A stretch of DNA of 64,000 nt from JASGDN01 sp049841275 (GCA_049841275.1 JASGDN010000069.1:106869-170868); one strand, 5' to 3'. Shown: positions 17,607 to 26,096, numbered from the stretch's first letter. Program-made: numbers and translations. The notes: generated by a model not told the origin, from the sequence alone.

Positions 17607-19172
17607 CTATGGGGTGATGCGGAACCAGTCGCCGTTTGGCTGGACGAAGACCAGCACATCGCCCACCCGGATCACCGGCAGTTGTCGGAACCGTACCTCC
17701 GGTGGATTTGCTGGCGCTTCCTGCGTGGCTACCACGTCGCCGGTCTCGACATTGACGACCGTGAGTGCGTAGTCCGCCGAGGCGATGAGGAGCAATGGTT
17801 TCGGGCCGTCGATTGCGCTGAGCGACGCACCGGATGTCTCGATCATTGGCATCGGGATGGAGAGCAGTTCTCCGTCTGTCAACCGGTAGCCGTCGACATT
17901 GAGTGTGGGGACATTCCCCTGGTCCACCCGGGTGACGATCACGCGGTCGGGAAGCATCACCATGTTGTCGTCGATCCTGGTCGGCGTCGCCTTCGTCCAG
18001 CGGATGTCGGTGGTGCCGGTATCGATGGCAACCAACGTCGAGGTGCCCGGGCCATCGTCTGGCACGGTGGCCTTGGCGATGAGGGTTGAATCGCGCAGGG
18101 CGAGGTCGAGATTGGTCATGCCGGGATCGAGGGTGATCGTGGCCAGCACCTTACCGGTGGCGGGGTCGAGCTTGCGGATGGTGTTCGTCCAGCCTGCAAC
18201 GAAGAGCCCATCCTTGCCGAGGGCGATGCTGCCGCCGGTCTGCGTCTCGGACGACCCATCGGCGCGGGCCGGCACGGCATCGTCGGCGACGGGCGCTTCC
18301 CAGAGCATCGCGCCGGTCTCGGCATCCAGGGCGTAGGCGCCTCCCCTCTGATTGGCGACGTAGACGACGCCATTCGCGACGATGGGCGACCATCCCCAAG
18401 GCGCCTTGCCAGTCGAGGCGAGATCGGGACCGGTCCAGAGCACTTCGCCGGTTTCCAGCGAGATTGCGGTCAGTGGGCGTGGGTTTTCGGCCCCGGTGTA
18501 GCTGGTCTGAATGAGGTAGAGGCGGTCGTTGTCGATCGCCATGCCGGGCATTGCGCCGATCGGGACCTGCCAGCGCGGATTGCCGGTGAGGGTGAAGGCT
18601 TCCAGGAGGAACGACCCGTCCGGTTGGGGATGCGAACTGACGATGAGCGATCCGTTGGAAACGATGGACTGGCTGGTTGCGAAGCTGCTGTTCTCCCCGC
18701 CCTGAGTGATGGAGGCATTGCCCGTGTCGAATCCCGGGAGAGAAAAGGCCCACGTATGGCCGGTTCCCCCGCCCCAGTTGCCGTCGCGTGATTGTGGGAG
18801 ACCATCCTGTCCGCTGCTGCCATCGCCGAGGTCACGCGAGATGGACTGGGGCGAATCGTTGAGGCGGGACAGGCCGATCACGACGCCCAGGGAGACGAGG
18901 ATCAGGATCGCGGCGGCGAGCACCGCATCGGGGCGGAAGAAACTGCGATGGCGATGAAGTGGCATTGGCGAGCGGTCGTCAGGGCGAGCAGGAGCAGGCT
19001 GACGGGACGGCTGTTCAGGCGTTGCAGGAGTGACCTGGGCGATAGCTGCGGTGTGGCGGTGCAGTTCGGCGCGGAGTCGTTCGGCAAAGGCGGGCGCCGG
19101 TGCGACGGGCATATCGAGCGCACCGCGCAACTGGTCGAAATCGTCGATCGTGGGGTGAGATCGGTCGGTCAT
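17607..19172 (-). CDS. Membrane-anchored PQQ-type beta-propeller protein, putative anti-sigma partner
   Basis: 521 aa. Residues 1-80 are cytoplasmic, starting with helical FDQLRGALDMPVAPAPAFAERLRAEL, then a Pro/Arg-rich linker. One membrane segment lies at about 82-101 (AVLAAAILILVSLGVVIGL). The outside part, about 400 residues, is made of PQQ-like propeller blades with repeated AISLETGEVLWTG, YALDAETGAMLWEA, RKLDPATGKVLATI and TVVNVETGDVVATQ. Its ATG overlaps the stop of the ECF sigma gene (ATGA), so the two are coupled. The layout is that of a transmembrane anti-sigma with an external sensor domain; no HxxxCxxC zinc motif is seen, so the sigma-binding part is inferred from position and topology. 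What the propeller senses is unknown. Confidence 0.75.
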   Translation of the reverse strand: MTDRSHPTIDDFDQLRGALDMPVAPAPAFAERLRAELHRHTAAIAQVTPATPEQPSRQPAPARPDDRSPMPLHRHRSFFRPDAVLAAAILILVSLGVVIGLSRLNDSPQSISRDLGDGSSGQDGLPQSRDGNWGGGTGHTWAFSLPGFDTGNASITQGGENSSFATSQSIVSNGSLIVSSHPQPDGSFLLEAFTLTGNPRWQVPIGAMPGMAIDNDRLYLIQTSYTGAENPRPLTAISLETGEVLWTGPDLASTGKAPWGWSPIVANGVVYVANQRGGAYALDAETGAMLWEAPVADDAVPARADGSSETQTGGSIALGKDGLFVAGWTNTIRKLDPATGKVLATITLDPGMTNLDLALRDSTLIAKATVPDDGPGTSTLVAIDTGTTDIRWTKATPTRIDDNMVMLPDRVIVTRVDQGNVPTLNVDGYRLTDGELLSIPMPMIETSGASLSAIDGPKPLLLIASADYALTVVNVETGDVVATQEAPANPPEVRFRQLPVIRVGDVLVFVQPNGDWFRITP

Positions 19173-19798
19173 GCGATTCCCTCCCTGGCCGAGAAGTGTT
19201 GGCGGAACGTCCGTCGGCCACGGGCAAGCAGCGATTCAGCGGCGTGAATGGAAATGCCGAGCATGGCGGCAGTGGTCGGGACATCCAGTCCATCGAGGTA
19301 GCGGAGGACGATGGCGGCGCGCTGGCGTGTCGGCAGCTCCTGGAGTGCCGACACGATGGCATCCCGGGTCTGGTTGCGCTCCAGGTCGAGGTCGGGAAGT
19401 GCGCGGTCGTCCGGCACGGTGTCGAGGGCCGTCTCGTCGGGTGCATCGCGGTGACGATGGCGATCCTGGCGCCGGTAATGGTCGAGCAGTTTGTGACGGG
19501 CGATGCCGAAGAGCCAGGCGAGTGGTTCATCGGCAGAGGCGAGACCGCGCGAAACGACGGCGGCAAGCATCGTCTCCTGCGTCAGATCCTCCGCAATGTG
19601 GACATTTCCGCCGACGCGCGTGATGAAGTAGCCGTAGACACGCGGCAGGGCGTGGTCGAACCAGGCGTCGAGCGATGCCGTCGCGACGCTGGCATCCGTC
19701 GCGTTCGGAGACCGTTCGTGCCGGGACAATCGGAATCGATTGGGCAGTGAGAGGGCCGGTTGGGCGGCGCCCTTGAGGCGCGCGGTGGTCGCGGTCAT
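19169..19798 (-). CDS. ECF RNA polymerase sigma factor
   Basis: 209 aa. Region 2 covers DAWFDHALPRVYGYFITRVGG...IAEDLTQETMLAA and LAWLFGIARHKLLDHYRR, the -10 binding helices. Region 4 has LPTRQRAAIVLRYLDGLDVPTTAAMLGISIHAAESLLARGRR, a typical helix-turn-helix for the -35. It lacks regions 1.1 and 3, as ECF factors do. A basic N-terminal tail of about 40 residues precedes region 2, so a later start is possible. The gene overlaps by 4 nt with the propeller gene downstream, its likely regulator. Autoregulation is expected for such pairs but no matching promoter was identified. Confidence 0.88.
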   Translation of the reverse strand: MTATTARLKGAAQPALSLPNRFRLSRHERSPNATDASVATASLDAWFDHALPRVYGYFITRVGGNVHIAEDLTQETMLAAVVSRGLASADEPLAWLFGIARHKLLDHYRRQDRHRHRDAPDETALDTVPDDRALPDLDLERNQTRDAIVSALQELPTRQRAAIVLRYLDGLDVPTTAAMLGISIHAAESLLARGRRTFRQHFSAREGIA

Positions 19799-19887
19799 CC
19801 GATGGTGACTCCCTTGCGAGTGGATGCGGTCGTCACCAGGAATGTCGTGGCGCGCGCCGGATTCCGTCGCTCGGGGGTGGAATGGTT

Positions 19888-20283
19888 TCAGGCGGGCAAT
19901 GCGGGGACGATGTTGGTGTGGGGGAAATCGTCGCCGATGAAGAGGAGTGGATCGCCCGCGGCCTTCGCGAGGGCGTAGGCGAAGCAGTCGCCGAGGTTCA
20001 GGCGTGCCCGCGCGTGGAATCCCTTGCCGTACGTGAGGTAGGCAATTCGTGCTAATGCTGCATGCGTCCGACCGAAAGGTACGATCTCGATCGCATACGA
20101 CTCGATCAATGCTTCGATCCGACCGAGGAATATGGGATTTCGACTGGCCGCAACGATTTGCAGTTCCACGAGCGTAGGCGTCGCCATGCGAAGCTCATCG
20201 CCGTTGTCAAGGGCGGACAAGAGCTGGGGCCAGCTAGGTTCTTCCTGAAGGATGGCTATGATCGCCGACGTATCGAGGATCAA
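19888..20283 (-). CDS. VapC toxin, PIN-domain ribonuclease
   Basis: 131 aa. The PIN fold cuts RNA with Mg ions held by acidic residues: Asp4 in MILDTSAIIAIL, Glu40 in TPTLVELQIV, Asp at about 99 in LNLGDCFAYALA, and Asp at about 117 in LLFIGDDF. All are present, so it should be active. It overlaps the antitoxin gene by 4 nt (20280-20283), the usual VapBC coupling in which the antitoxin is translated first. Cytoplasmic. Confidence 0.9.
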   Translation of the reverse strand: MILDTSAIIAILQEEPSWPQLLSALDNGDELRMATPTLVELQIVAASRNPIFLGRIEALIESYAIEIVPFGRTHAALARIAYLTYGKGFHARARLNLGDCFAYALAKAAGDPLLFIGDDFPHTNIVPALPA

Positions 20284-20567
20284 TGGGGGAGCCCGTTCTC
20301 ATCGTAGAGCCAAGCATCGTAATCGAAGGCACGATCTTCATCCGTCATCATGGACTGTATCTCATGAATAATGTGGTGAGCTCGTTCGAGCCTGGCGGCG
20401 CGCTCTTCCGGCGTTTCTTCCTTCCCCGAAGCGGCTCCGGACTTGTCGGGATGGCGATCGGCGAAGACCAGGTCCACGGCTTCAACGGGAGTAAGACCGC
20501 GTTCGGCTGCCCCCCGCTCGATGATGGCGATAGTGTGGGGATTGGTGATCGTAATCGTGTGGGCCAT
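20280..20567 (-). CDS. VapB antitoxin, Rv0623-like
   Basis: 95 aa. Starts MAHTITITNPHTIAIIERGA, the short N-terminal strand-helix DNA-binding part of Rv0623/PSK-type antitoxins, and ends in a charged toxin-binding tail with AFDYDAWLYDENGLPH, where the aromatic and acidic residues would plug the VapC site. ATG at 20567 has GGAGGTGCGTGCT upstream; an earlier in-frame ATG lacks this. Upstream gene and toxin form the standard two-gene unit, presumably autorepressed. Confidence 0.85.
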   Translation of the reverse strand: MAHTITITNPHTIAIIERGAAERGLTPVEAVDLVFADRHPDKSGAASGKEETPEERAARLERAHHIIHEIQSMMTDEDRAFDYDAWLYDENGLPH

Positions 20568-20661
20568 AGCACGCACCTCCTTCCGTGATTGTAGCGGGTG
20601 CATGCGGCGATCGGAATCGGCGGCGAACGCAGGGTGGGCAGCGCCGTCACGCGTCGGGTCG

Positions 20662-21159
20662 TCACGTTCGGGCGCGCATGCCAGCCCGGATATCCGAAAT
20701 GAGCTGCGGCGTACGCCACCGGGAAACTTCTGCGAACCACGAGCCGGCGGGATAGGCCAGCCGTACGACGAAGTAGTTGACGAACTCGACGCAGGCGAAC
20801 ATCCAGATGGCTGCGAGCGCCGTGCGTGTCCACGGAGCCATGGTCGCCGTCACAAGAAGGACAAGCCCTGTCAGCAGCAGGAGGACATCAAAGACACCGA
20901 ACCCGACATAAAGATGTGCGAGCGGAGCTGACATGTGGCCGACGCCGACCCACGAGCGGGCAAGCAGCCAGAATATGCCTGCCTGAACAAGGATGGCGAG
21001 GAGCGGAGCAAGAACGCTCCACAAGACGGGGCGAGCCGATCTGTCGAGTTTCGGGGCAATGCGTGCCGCCCCGACAGCAGCGAAGACCACGGCAGCGACC
21101 AGCTCTCCGCTGCCGAGCCGAAGGTATATCCGACGGAGATGGCCGCGAGACGATGGCAT
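20662..21159 (-). CDS. Small membrane protein, four helices
   Basis: 165 aa. Hydrophobic segments at about residues 19-35, 45-66, 80-104 and 110-132, with basic ends. No family motif recognised. The stretch FVNYFVVRLAYPAGSWFAEVSRWRTPQL resembles small integral-membrane proteins of unknown role found in Gram-positives. It begins 46 nt downstream of the ThpR gene stop on the same strand, so it may be its operon partner. Confidence 0.6.
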   Translation of the reverse strand: MPSSRGHLRRIYLRLGSGELVAAVVFAAVGAARIAPKLDRSARPVLWSVLAPLLAILVQAGIFWLLARSWVGVGHMSAPLAHLYVGFGVFDVLLLLTGLVLLVTATMAPWTRTALAAIWMFACVEFVNYFVVRLAYPAGSWFAEVSRWRTPQLISDIRAGMRART

Positions 21160-21204
21160 GAACTGGCGATTCTCCGGGAACAGGATGCAGGAGGATCTGC
21201 ACGG

Positions 21205-21990
21205 TCAGGACGGAGCGTCTGGCTGGCGGAGTGGATAGGTCGCCAGAACCTCGTAGCGAGCACCGCGCGGATCGAGATGGCTGCGGATCAGCTGGACCTC
21301 CGTCACGGGCAGGGATACGGGATGGTCGTGCGTCACGGCGCCGCTTGCCGCCAGGGCATCGAAACGCGCGCGGATGGCCTGTGGGAGGTCGCTCCGCTTC
21401 GTGTGGTCGGCGCGAACGCGGCCGAGCGTGATGTGCGGGCTGAATGCGCGCTCCTCCAGCGTGAAGCCGAGGCTTTCCAGCGTTGCGCCGATGGCGGCAT
21501 GGAGCGTCTCCAGCCGGTGGACCGGTCCCCAGAGGCCGAGCCACAGTACGCGCGGCTTGCGGATGGTGGGAAAGGCGCCGAGGTCGGCTGTGCGCAGATC
21601 GAAGGCATCCTGCATGGCGATCGGTGTGCGCAGGGCGAGGCGCAGCACCTCCGCCGAGGCGGGGTCGACATCACCAAGGAAATGCAGCGTGATATGCGCA
21701 TTCTGCGGATCGCTCCACTTCACGGGCCACGGTTCGTGCCGCAGCGTGCCGATGGTCCGATCGACGAGGGCGATCACTCCGGCGGGCAAGGGCACGGCGA
21801 TGAAGAGCCGCTGAGCCGTATCGACAGTCTCCTCGACGCGACGCGGTGGTTCCGGCGTGCGGGGACGGCGCAGGCGTTTCTTGCGCTCGGGCTTCGGCTG
21901 GTCCTCCGAAGGGGGTGCCTGGTTCGGGGCGTCTGCGGGAGTACCGGTGGGCGTCGTTGGTCGTCGTGGGAAGGGGCGTCGTTCGTTCAT
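21205..21990 (-). CDS. thpR: RNA 2',3'-cyclic phosphodiesterase (LigT/ThpR-like)
   Basis: About 261 aa. Two HxTx motifs define 2H phosphoesterases: NAHITLHFLGDV at about residue 96 and FSPHITLGRVR at about 180; both histidines are present. The catalytic domain starts at RLFIAVPLPAGV (about residue 60) and is preceded by an unusual Pro/Arg/Lys-rich tail of nearly 60 residues (PERKKRLRRPRTPEPPRR) that family members of about 180 aa lack and which might contact nucleic acid. ATG at 21990 lacks an obvious ribosome site; TATACT lies just 6 nt upstream of it on the coding strand, so the transcript may be leaderless. Confidence 0.85.
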   Translation of the reverse strand: MNERRPFPRRPTTPTGTPADAPNQAPPSEDQPKPERKKRLRRPRTPEPPRRVEETVDTAQRLFIAVPLPAGVIALVDRTIGTLRHEPWPVKWSDPQNAHITLHFLGDVDPASAEVLRLALRTPIAMQDAFDLRTADLGAFPTIRKPRVLWLGLWGPVHRLETLHAAIGATLESLGFTLEERAFSPHITLGRVRADHTKRSDLPQAIRARFDALAASGAVTHDHPVSLPVTEVQLIRSHLDPRGARYEVLATYPLRQPDAPS

Positions 21991-22088
21991 GCCGGGAGTA
22001 TACGGGAGCGGCGGAGGTGCCACGCGCCGGGTGGGCGCTCCGTCCTGTATCGTTAGGCCGACGTGTCGTTGTGGAGGGTATGCGAGAG

Positions 22089-22955
22089 ATGTCCATTGCG
22101 TTCCTGGGTCCGCGCGGGACCTTCAGTGAAGAAGCGGCGTTGCTGTACGGGGGAGCGGATGCGGAGTTCGTGGCCGTTTCCAGCATCCCGGCGCTCACCT
22201 CGGCGGTGGAGACCGGGATCGCCGGGGTCGCGGTGCTGCCGATCGAGAACTCGATCGAGGGGCCGGTGAGCACGACGCTCGACCTGCTGATCTACGAGAC
22301 TGGCCTGCGGATCTGTGCCGAGGTCGTGGTGCCGGTACGGCACCTGCTGGTCGCTCCGGAGGGGGCGACACTGGAGGGCATCACGACGGTGGTTTCCCAT
22401 CCGCAGGCGTTAGGGCAGACGCGGCGCTTCCGCGAGCGGTTCCTGCCGAATGCCGCGCAGGTCGCCGCACTCTCCACAGCCGGGGCGATCGAGGAGGTCG
22501 TGAAGCAGGGCGACCCCACGAAGGCGGCGATCGGGCCGGCGCGTGCGCACGAGCTCTACGGCGGCGTGGCACTGGCCCACGATATCCAGGATATCCGCGC
22601 CAACTTCACGCGGTTCGTGGCGCTGGGGCCGGAGGATGCCGCACCGACCGGGGATGACAAGACGAGTATTGGCGTCATCGTGAAGGCGAATGTGCCGGGG
22701 GCGCTGGAGCGGGTCATCCGACCGTTTGCGGCGCAGGGGCTCCAGCTGACCAAGATCGAATCGCGGCCGTTGAAGGGCAAGCTCTGGGAGTACGTCTTCC
22801 TGATCGACTTCGAGGGGCACCGCGATGAGGAAAAGGTGCAGCATGTGTTGCGGGATCTGGAGGAACCGGCGGCGGTGATGAAGGTTTTTGGCTCCTTCCC
22901 GCGGTACCCGGCGGAGCGGTATGCCGACCTGATGGAATCTCCCGCACTGGTGTAG
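22089..22955 (+). CDS. pheA: Prephenate dehydratase
   Basis: 288 aa. Converts prephenate to phenylpyruvate in phenylalanine synthesis. The catalytic domain shows SIAFLGPRGTFSEEAALL, VLPIENSIEGPVSTTLDLL, TVVSHPQALGQTRRF, and the active-site NFTRFVALG with the conserved Thr. The C-terminal ACT domain (from about residue 195) carries the phenylalanine-feedback motif LTKIESRPLKGKLWEYVF. ATG at 22089 is preferred over 22080 because GGAGGG stands at proper distance only for the former. Monofunctional, without a chorismate mutase domain. Followed at 61 nt by an MqnA-like gene. Confidence 0.95.
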   Translation: MSIAFLGPRGTFSEEAALLYGGADAEFVAVSSIPALTSAVETGIAGVAVLPIENSIEGPVSTTLDLLIYETGLRICAEVVVPVRHLLVAPEGATLEGITTVVSHPQALGQTRRFRERFLPNAAQVAALSTAGAIEEVVKQGDPTKAAIGPARAHELYGGVALAHDIQDIRANFTRFVALGPEDAAPTGDDKTSIGVIVKANVPGALERVIRPFAAQGLQLTKIESRPLKGKLWEYVFLIDFEGHRDEEKVQHVLRDLEEPAAVMKVFGSFPRYPAERYADLMESPALV

Positions 22956-23016
22956 CACGATGGGTGGCGTTCCGCGAATGCTGCGTCTGATTGACATGAA
23001 CAGGTGATGACCGACG

Positions 23017-23853
23017 ATGCCCCTTCTGATTGATGATGCGTTGCTGACCGCCCCGTTCCGGGTGCCGTTGACCGAGGGCTGGGTGGAATCGTCCCTGCCG
23101 GTGGACGTGCGGCCTGGACTCGTTGCGGCTGATGTTGGTGTGGGCGATGTCGCGTTACTGCCGAGCGCCGAGACGACGCTGCTTGCCGAGACGCATGTCG
23201 TGCTGCCGGAGGTGGCCGTCGTGGTTGGGGGGCCGAGCCCGTGGGCGATGCGGACGCCCGTCCGGCCCGATGCGGTCGACGCGTCGCCAATCCGGCTGCT
23301 GGATGTCTCCGGTACTGCCGAGATGCTGATCCGCGCCTTGTTGAAACCGTTCTACGGGATCGTTGCCTCGTCCGCACGTTTCCTGACGGATGACAACGAC
23401 TCGGAGGTCGCCAATGCGCAGGTCGTGGTGATCGAGGGGGCCGAGGCGCTGGCCGAGCCGGAGATGGGCTTCCAGTCGGATCTCGCGCAGGCCTGGTTCA
23501 TCCTCACCGGATCGTGGCCGGTTGGCCATGTGTTGGTGAGCGGGATCGAGGCGCTGGCGAACGGTGACGCGGATCGCGCCGTCACCACGCTGCAGGCGGC
23601 TTTGGCCGCAGGCACCGAGCGCCGGCGGGACGTGCGGGCGAGCATCGTTGCCACCGCGCCGGAACCTGGCGCAGTCGACCGCGAGCGGCTCGCCGACCTG
23701 ACGAACAACCTGGGCTTCCGTCTCGGTGCGGACGACCGGCGTTCGCTGCAGAACCTGATCGCGCGGGGAACGTGGGGCTCCCGCTTCCCGCAGAAGAACC
23801 CGACCTATCGTGACGATCTGCCTGCCGATCTGCGCGGTTCCCAGGGAGCATGA
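23017..23853 (+). CDS. MqnA/MqnD-like periplasmic-binding-fold protein
   Basis: 278 aa. The layout matches the VitK2_biosynth (MqnA/MqnD) superfamily: GVGDVALLPSAETTLL corresponds to the DVALVPS segment, VSGTAEMLIRALL to the signature helix after the hinge, and VVVIEGAEAL...FQSDLAQAWFILTGSWPVGHVLV to the IGDxAL...DLGxxWxxxTGLPFVFA block. MqnA dehydrates chorismate for the futalosine route to menaquinone. The protein is more divergent than a standard MqnA and lacks the usual SYLNxxPL start, so a related activity is possible. Location 61 nt after pheA, at another chorismate-derived branch, supports aromatic metabolism. Confidence 0.55.
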   Translation: MPLLIDDALLTAPFRVPLTEGWVESSLPVDVRPGLVAADVGVGDVALLPSAETTLLAETHVVLPEVAVVVGGPSPWAMRTPVRPDAVDASPIRLLDVSGTAEMLIRALLKPFYGIVASSARFLTDDNDSEVANAQVVVIEGAEALAEPEMGFQSDLAQAWFILTGSWPVGHVLVSGIEALANGDADRAVTTLQAALAAGTERRRDVRASIVATAPEPGAVDRERLADLTNNLGFRLGADDRRSLQNLIARGTWGSRFPQKNPTYRDDLPADLRGSQGA

Positions 23854-23866
23854 TGCCGGAGGCGCC

Positions 23867-24973
23867 TCAGCCCGCCTGTGGCGGGTTGAGGCCGAAGCCG
23901 GGTCGATCGGGAACGTGGAGGTTCCCGTTGGCCAGCGGATAGCCGCTGGTGTCCACACCCTGCGTGTGTCCGGGGATGCCTTCGATCGTCACTACGTTGC
24001 CGGCCCCAGCAGCGAGTTGCGCAGCATACAGCGTCTTGATCGGGAATCCCCAGGTGTGCGGCGATGCTGCGACACCGATCTCCTGCAGGGTGGGCATCAG
24101 GTGTCGCCAGTTCGTCAGCCCGAAGCTCACGATATCCATGATCAGGACATCGAGCAGGCTATCCTGCGCGAGCCCGATCAGGAGCGGGATGTCGGGCGAG
24201 GTCTCACCGTCCGCGAGCAAGGTCTTCGCGCCGCGCTCGTTCAGGTACGAGCGAAGGCGGGTGAGGCCGGGACGATTCTCCTCGAACGGTTCCTCGATCC
24301 AGAACAGGTCGCAATCCTGCACGCCATCCAGGTACGTGAGGAATTCGTCGACCGAATAGTCGTAGCCGTTGTTTGCGTCTACCAGGACCCGGCAGTCCGG
24401 AAACTGCGCGTGGACTGCTCGCGTGACGTCGATATCGCGCTGGAGCCCGTCCTTCCGCGTCATCCATCGGTAGCCCCGTCCGATCTTGAGCTTGAAGGCA
24501 CGAAACCCGAGCTGATAGTCGTTCGTGCAGTTCTCGAGCACGACATCGATCCCCCGCGGCGCATTCTCCGGATCGAGGTCATCCATGTAGATGGCGCCGT
24601 CATAGCAGGGGACGGTGGTCCTCCCTGCCGTGCCGATCATCTGGTAGACGGGCTGATTCAGGATGATTCCGGCCAGATCGTGAAGCGCGAAATCGAGCGT
24701 GTCGGCCCGCTCGTCTGTCACGCCGGTTTCCGGTGCGAAAAGATCGGCCACCGCCGCACCGATCAGGTCGCGGTCGTGGTCCGCGGCGCCGGAGCGTACA
24801 AGGCCCCATCCGGTTGCGCCCTGGTCGGTGCGGATCGTGGCGTACTGGGCGGTTGGTCCATCGCCGTGGGAGCCGAGGCGGGCATTCTTGCCGACGGTTC
24901 TCGGATAGTGGCTCGGGAGATCCGCCCGCTCGATGGCGGCGATACGGTGGGATGAGAGGTCGGTCCCGGTCAT
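23867..24973 (-). CDS. Enolase-superfamily enzyme (mandelate racemase/muconate lactonizing type)
   Basis: 368 aa. Members abstract a proton next to a carboxylate with Mg. Seen: capping N-terminal domain with TIRTDQGATGWG; KxK catalytic motif in FRAFKLKIGRGYRW (about residue 172); metal ligands Asp in VLVDANNGYD (about 207), Glu in LFWIEEPFEEN (about 233) and Glu/Asp in LLADGETS (about 258); and the His in GVAASPHTWGFP (about 308) that acts as base in many subgroups. The set fits a sugar-acid dehydratase or racemase; the substrate is not assignable. Convergent to the MqnA-like gene, 13 nt apart. Confidence 0.88.
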   Translation of the reverse strand: MTGTDLSSHRIAAIERADLPSHYPRTVGKNARLGSHGDGPTAQYATIRTDQGATGWGLVRSGAADHDRDLIGAAVADLFAPETGVTDERADTLDFALHDLAGIILNQPVYQMIGTAGRTTVPCYDGAIYMDDLDPENAPRGIDVVLENCTNDYQLGFRAFKLKIGRGYRWMTRKDGLQRDIDVTRAVHAQFPDCRVLVDANNGYDYSVDEFLTYLDGVQDCDLFWIEEPFEENRPGLTRLRSYLNERGAKTLLADGETSPDIPLLIGLAQDSLLDVLIMDIVSFGLTNWRHLMPTLQEIGVAASPHTWGFPIKTLYAAQLAAGAGNVVTIEGIPGHTQGVDTSGYPLANGNLHVPDRPGFGLNPPQAG

Positions 24974-25093
24974 GATGATCCTCCTGCTTCTACGGCGTGC
25001 GACGGGCGGGCATCAGTGTCGCACGATCGCGCGCAATCCGGGGCATGGCCGGGAAGATCATCTGGGACCGGAAACTGTCTGGGTGACGACTGC

Positions 25094-25876
25094 TCAGGAT
25101 TCTTCGGGCAGGCCGCGGGGGAGGCGGCCAATCTCCTGCCGGTAGTCCGCTTCGCTGCCGATCCACGACGAGCCGTCGTCGTAGAACTCCTTCTTCCAGA
25201 TGGGGACGATCTCCTTGATCCGGTCGATGGCGTATTCGGCCGCCGCGAATGCTTCCGCCCGGTGCGCCGACGCGCAGGCGATGACGACGCTCGCCTCACC
25301 CGGTTGCAGCAATCCGGTGCGGTGCGTGATGGCGGTGCGGACGCCCGGCCAGCGATCGAGGATCTCCAGCCCGATGTGGGAGAGCATCTTCTCCGCTGCC
25401 GGGATATACGCCTCGTAGTCGAGGGCGGTGACATCCTGGCCGCGGGCGTTGTCGCGGACGGTGCCGGTGAAGGTGCAGATCGCCCCGGCGTCCGGACCCG
25501 CGACGAGTGCTTCCACCGTCCGCGGGTCGATGGCGTCGGTGGTCACGGTGAAGAGCTTAGGCAGGCCGACCGGAGCGATCTCGGCGGGGTCGTCCTCGCC
25601 GCCACTGCCACCGCTGACGGGCGGGATGAAGGCGAGTTCGTCGCCGTCCTGCAGGACGCGGGTGCCGCGCACGTAGGTCTCGTTGACCATGATCATGACG
25701 GCGCGTTCCATCCCGGCGAGACGCGGGTGCTGTTCGACGAGGACGGCGAAGGCGTCCTTCGCGGTCGATCCGGCGGGAAGGGTGAGGGTCTCGCCGGAGG
25801 AATCGAGGAGCTCGCGCATCATCGCGAAGTAGTGCGTGCGGACGGCGATGGTTTCGGGCTCGCCGGGATCAGGCAT
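25094..25876 (-). CDS. Molybdopterin synthase, MoaD-MoaE fusion (MoaX-like)
   Basis: 260 aa. Residues about 9-92 are MoaD: VRTHYFAMMRELLDSSGETLTLP...ELAFIPPVSGGSGGED. Residues about 105-260 are MoaE: FTVTTDAIDPRTVEALV, GAICTFTGTVRDNARG, LDYEAYIPAAEKML, IACASAHRAEAF and PIWKKEFYDDGSSWIG with the catalytic Lys residues. The enzyme adds two sulfurs to cPMP to make molybdopterin. MoaD must end in a free Gly-Gly; here GG lies at the junction inside the fusion. Mycobacterial MoaX has the same build and is known to be cut after the GG. The start overlaps the previous gene stop by 8 nt. MoeA, the next Mo-cofactor step, lies 5 kb away. Confidence 0.9.
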   Translation of the reverse strand: MPDPGEPETIAVRTHYFAMMRELLDSSGETLTLPAGSTAKDAFAVLVEQHPRLAGMERAVMIMVNETYVRGTRVLQDGDELAFIPPVSGGSGGEDDPAEIAPVGLPKLFTVTTDAIDPRTVEALVAGPDAGAICTFTGTVRDNARGQDVTALDYEAYIPAAEKMLSHIGLEILDRWPGVRTAITHRTGLLQPGEASVVIACASAHRAEAFAAAEYAIDRIKEIVPIWKKEFYDDGSSWIGSEADYRQEIGRLPRGLPEES

Positions 25877-26096
25877 CGGCGAGGACGCTGCGCAGGACCC
25901 CGCGCAGTTCGATGGCGGTCTGCTGGTTGTTCCGGAGGAGCGTCTTGAAGATGGCGGCGATCTCCGGCTTGCCAGCGTCCTCGAAGTCGCGGGCGTAGTG
26001 GGCGATGACCTGCTCGCTCTGGAGGAGCGTGCTGAGAGTGGTGACGATGTCGTACTCAAGATCGTCGACGGTGAACGTGTGCTGGTCGTCAGTCAT
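25869..26096 (-). CDS. 75-aa helical protein upstream of MoaD-MoaE
   Basis: 75 aa, almost entirely helix: VDDLEYDIVTTLSTLLQSEQVIAHYARDFEDAG and EIAAIFKTLLRNNQQTAIELRGVLRSVLADA suggest a two-helix hairpin, like half a ferritin or a small bundle. It overlaps the fused molybdopterin synthase start by 8 nt and is therefore translated with it. GAAGG-like sequence precedes ATG. Not a recognised family; function unknown. Because of the coupling it might assist the fused enzyme or just be co-transcribed. Confidence 0.65.
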   Translation of the reverse strand: MTDDQHTFTVDDLEYDIVTTLSTLLQSEQVIAHYARDFEDAGKPEIAAIFKTLLRNNQQTAIELRGVLRSVLADA

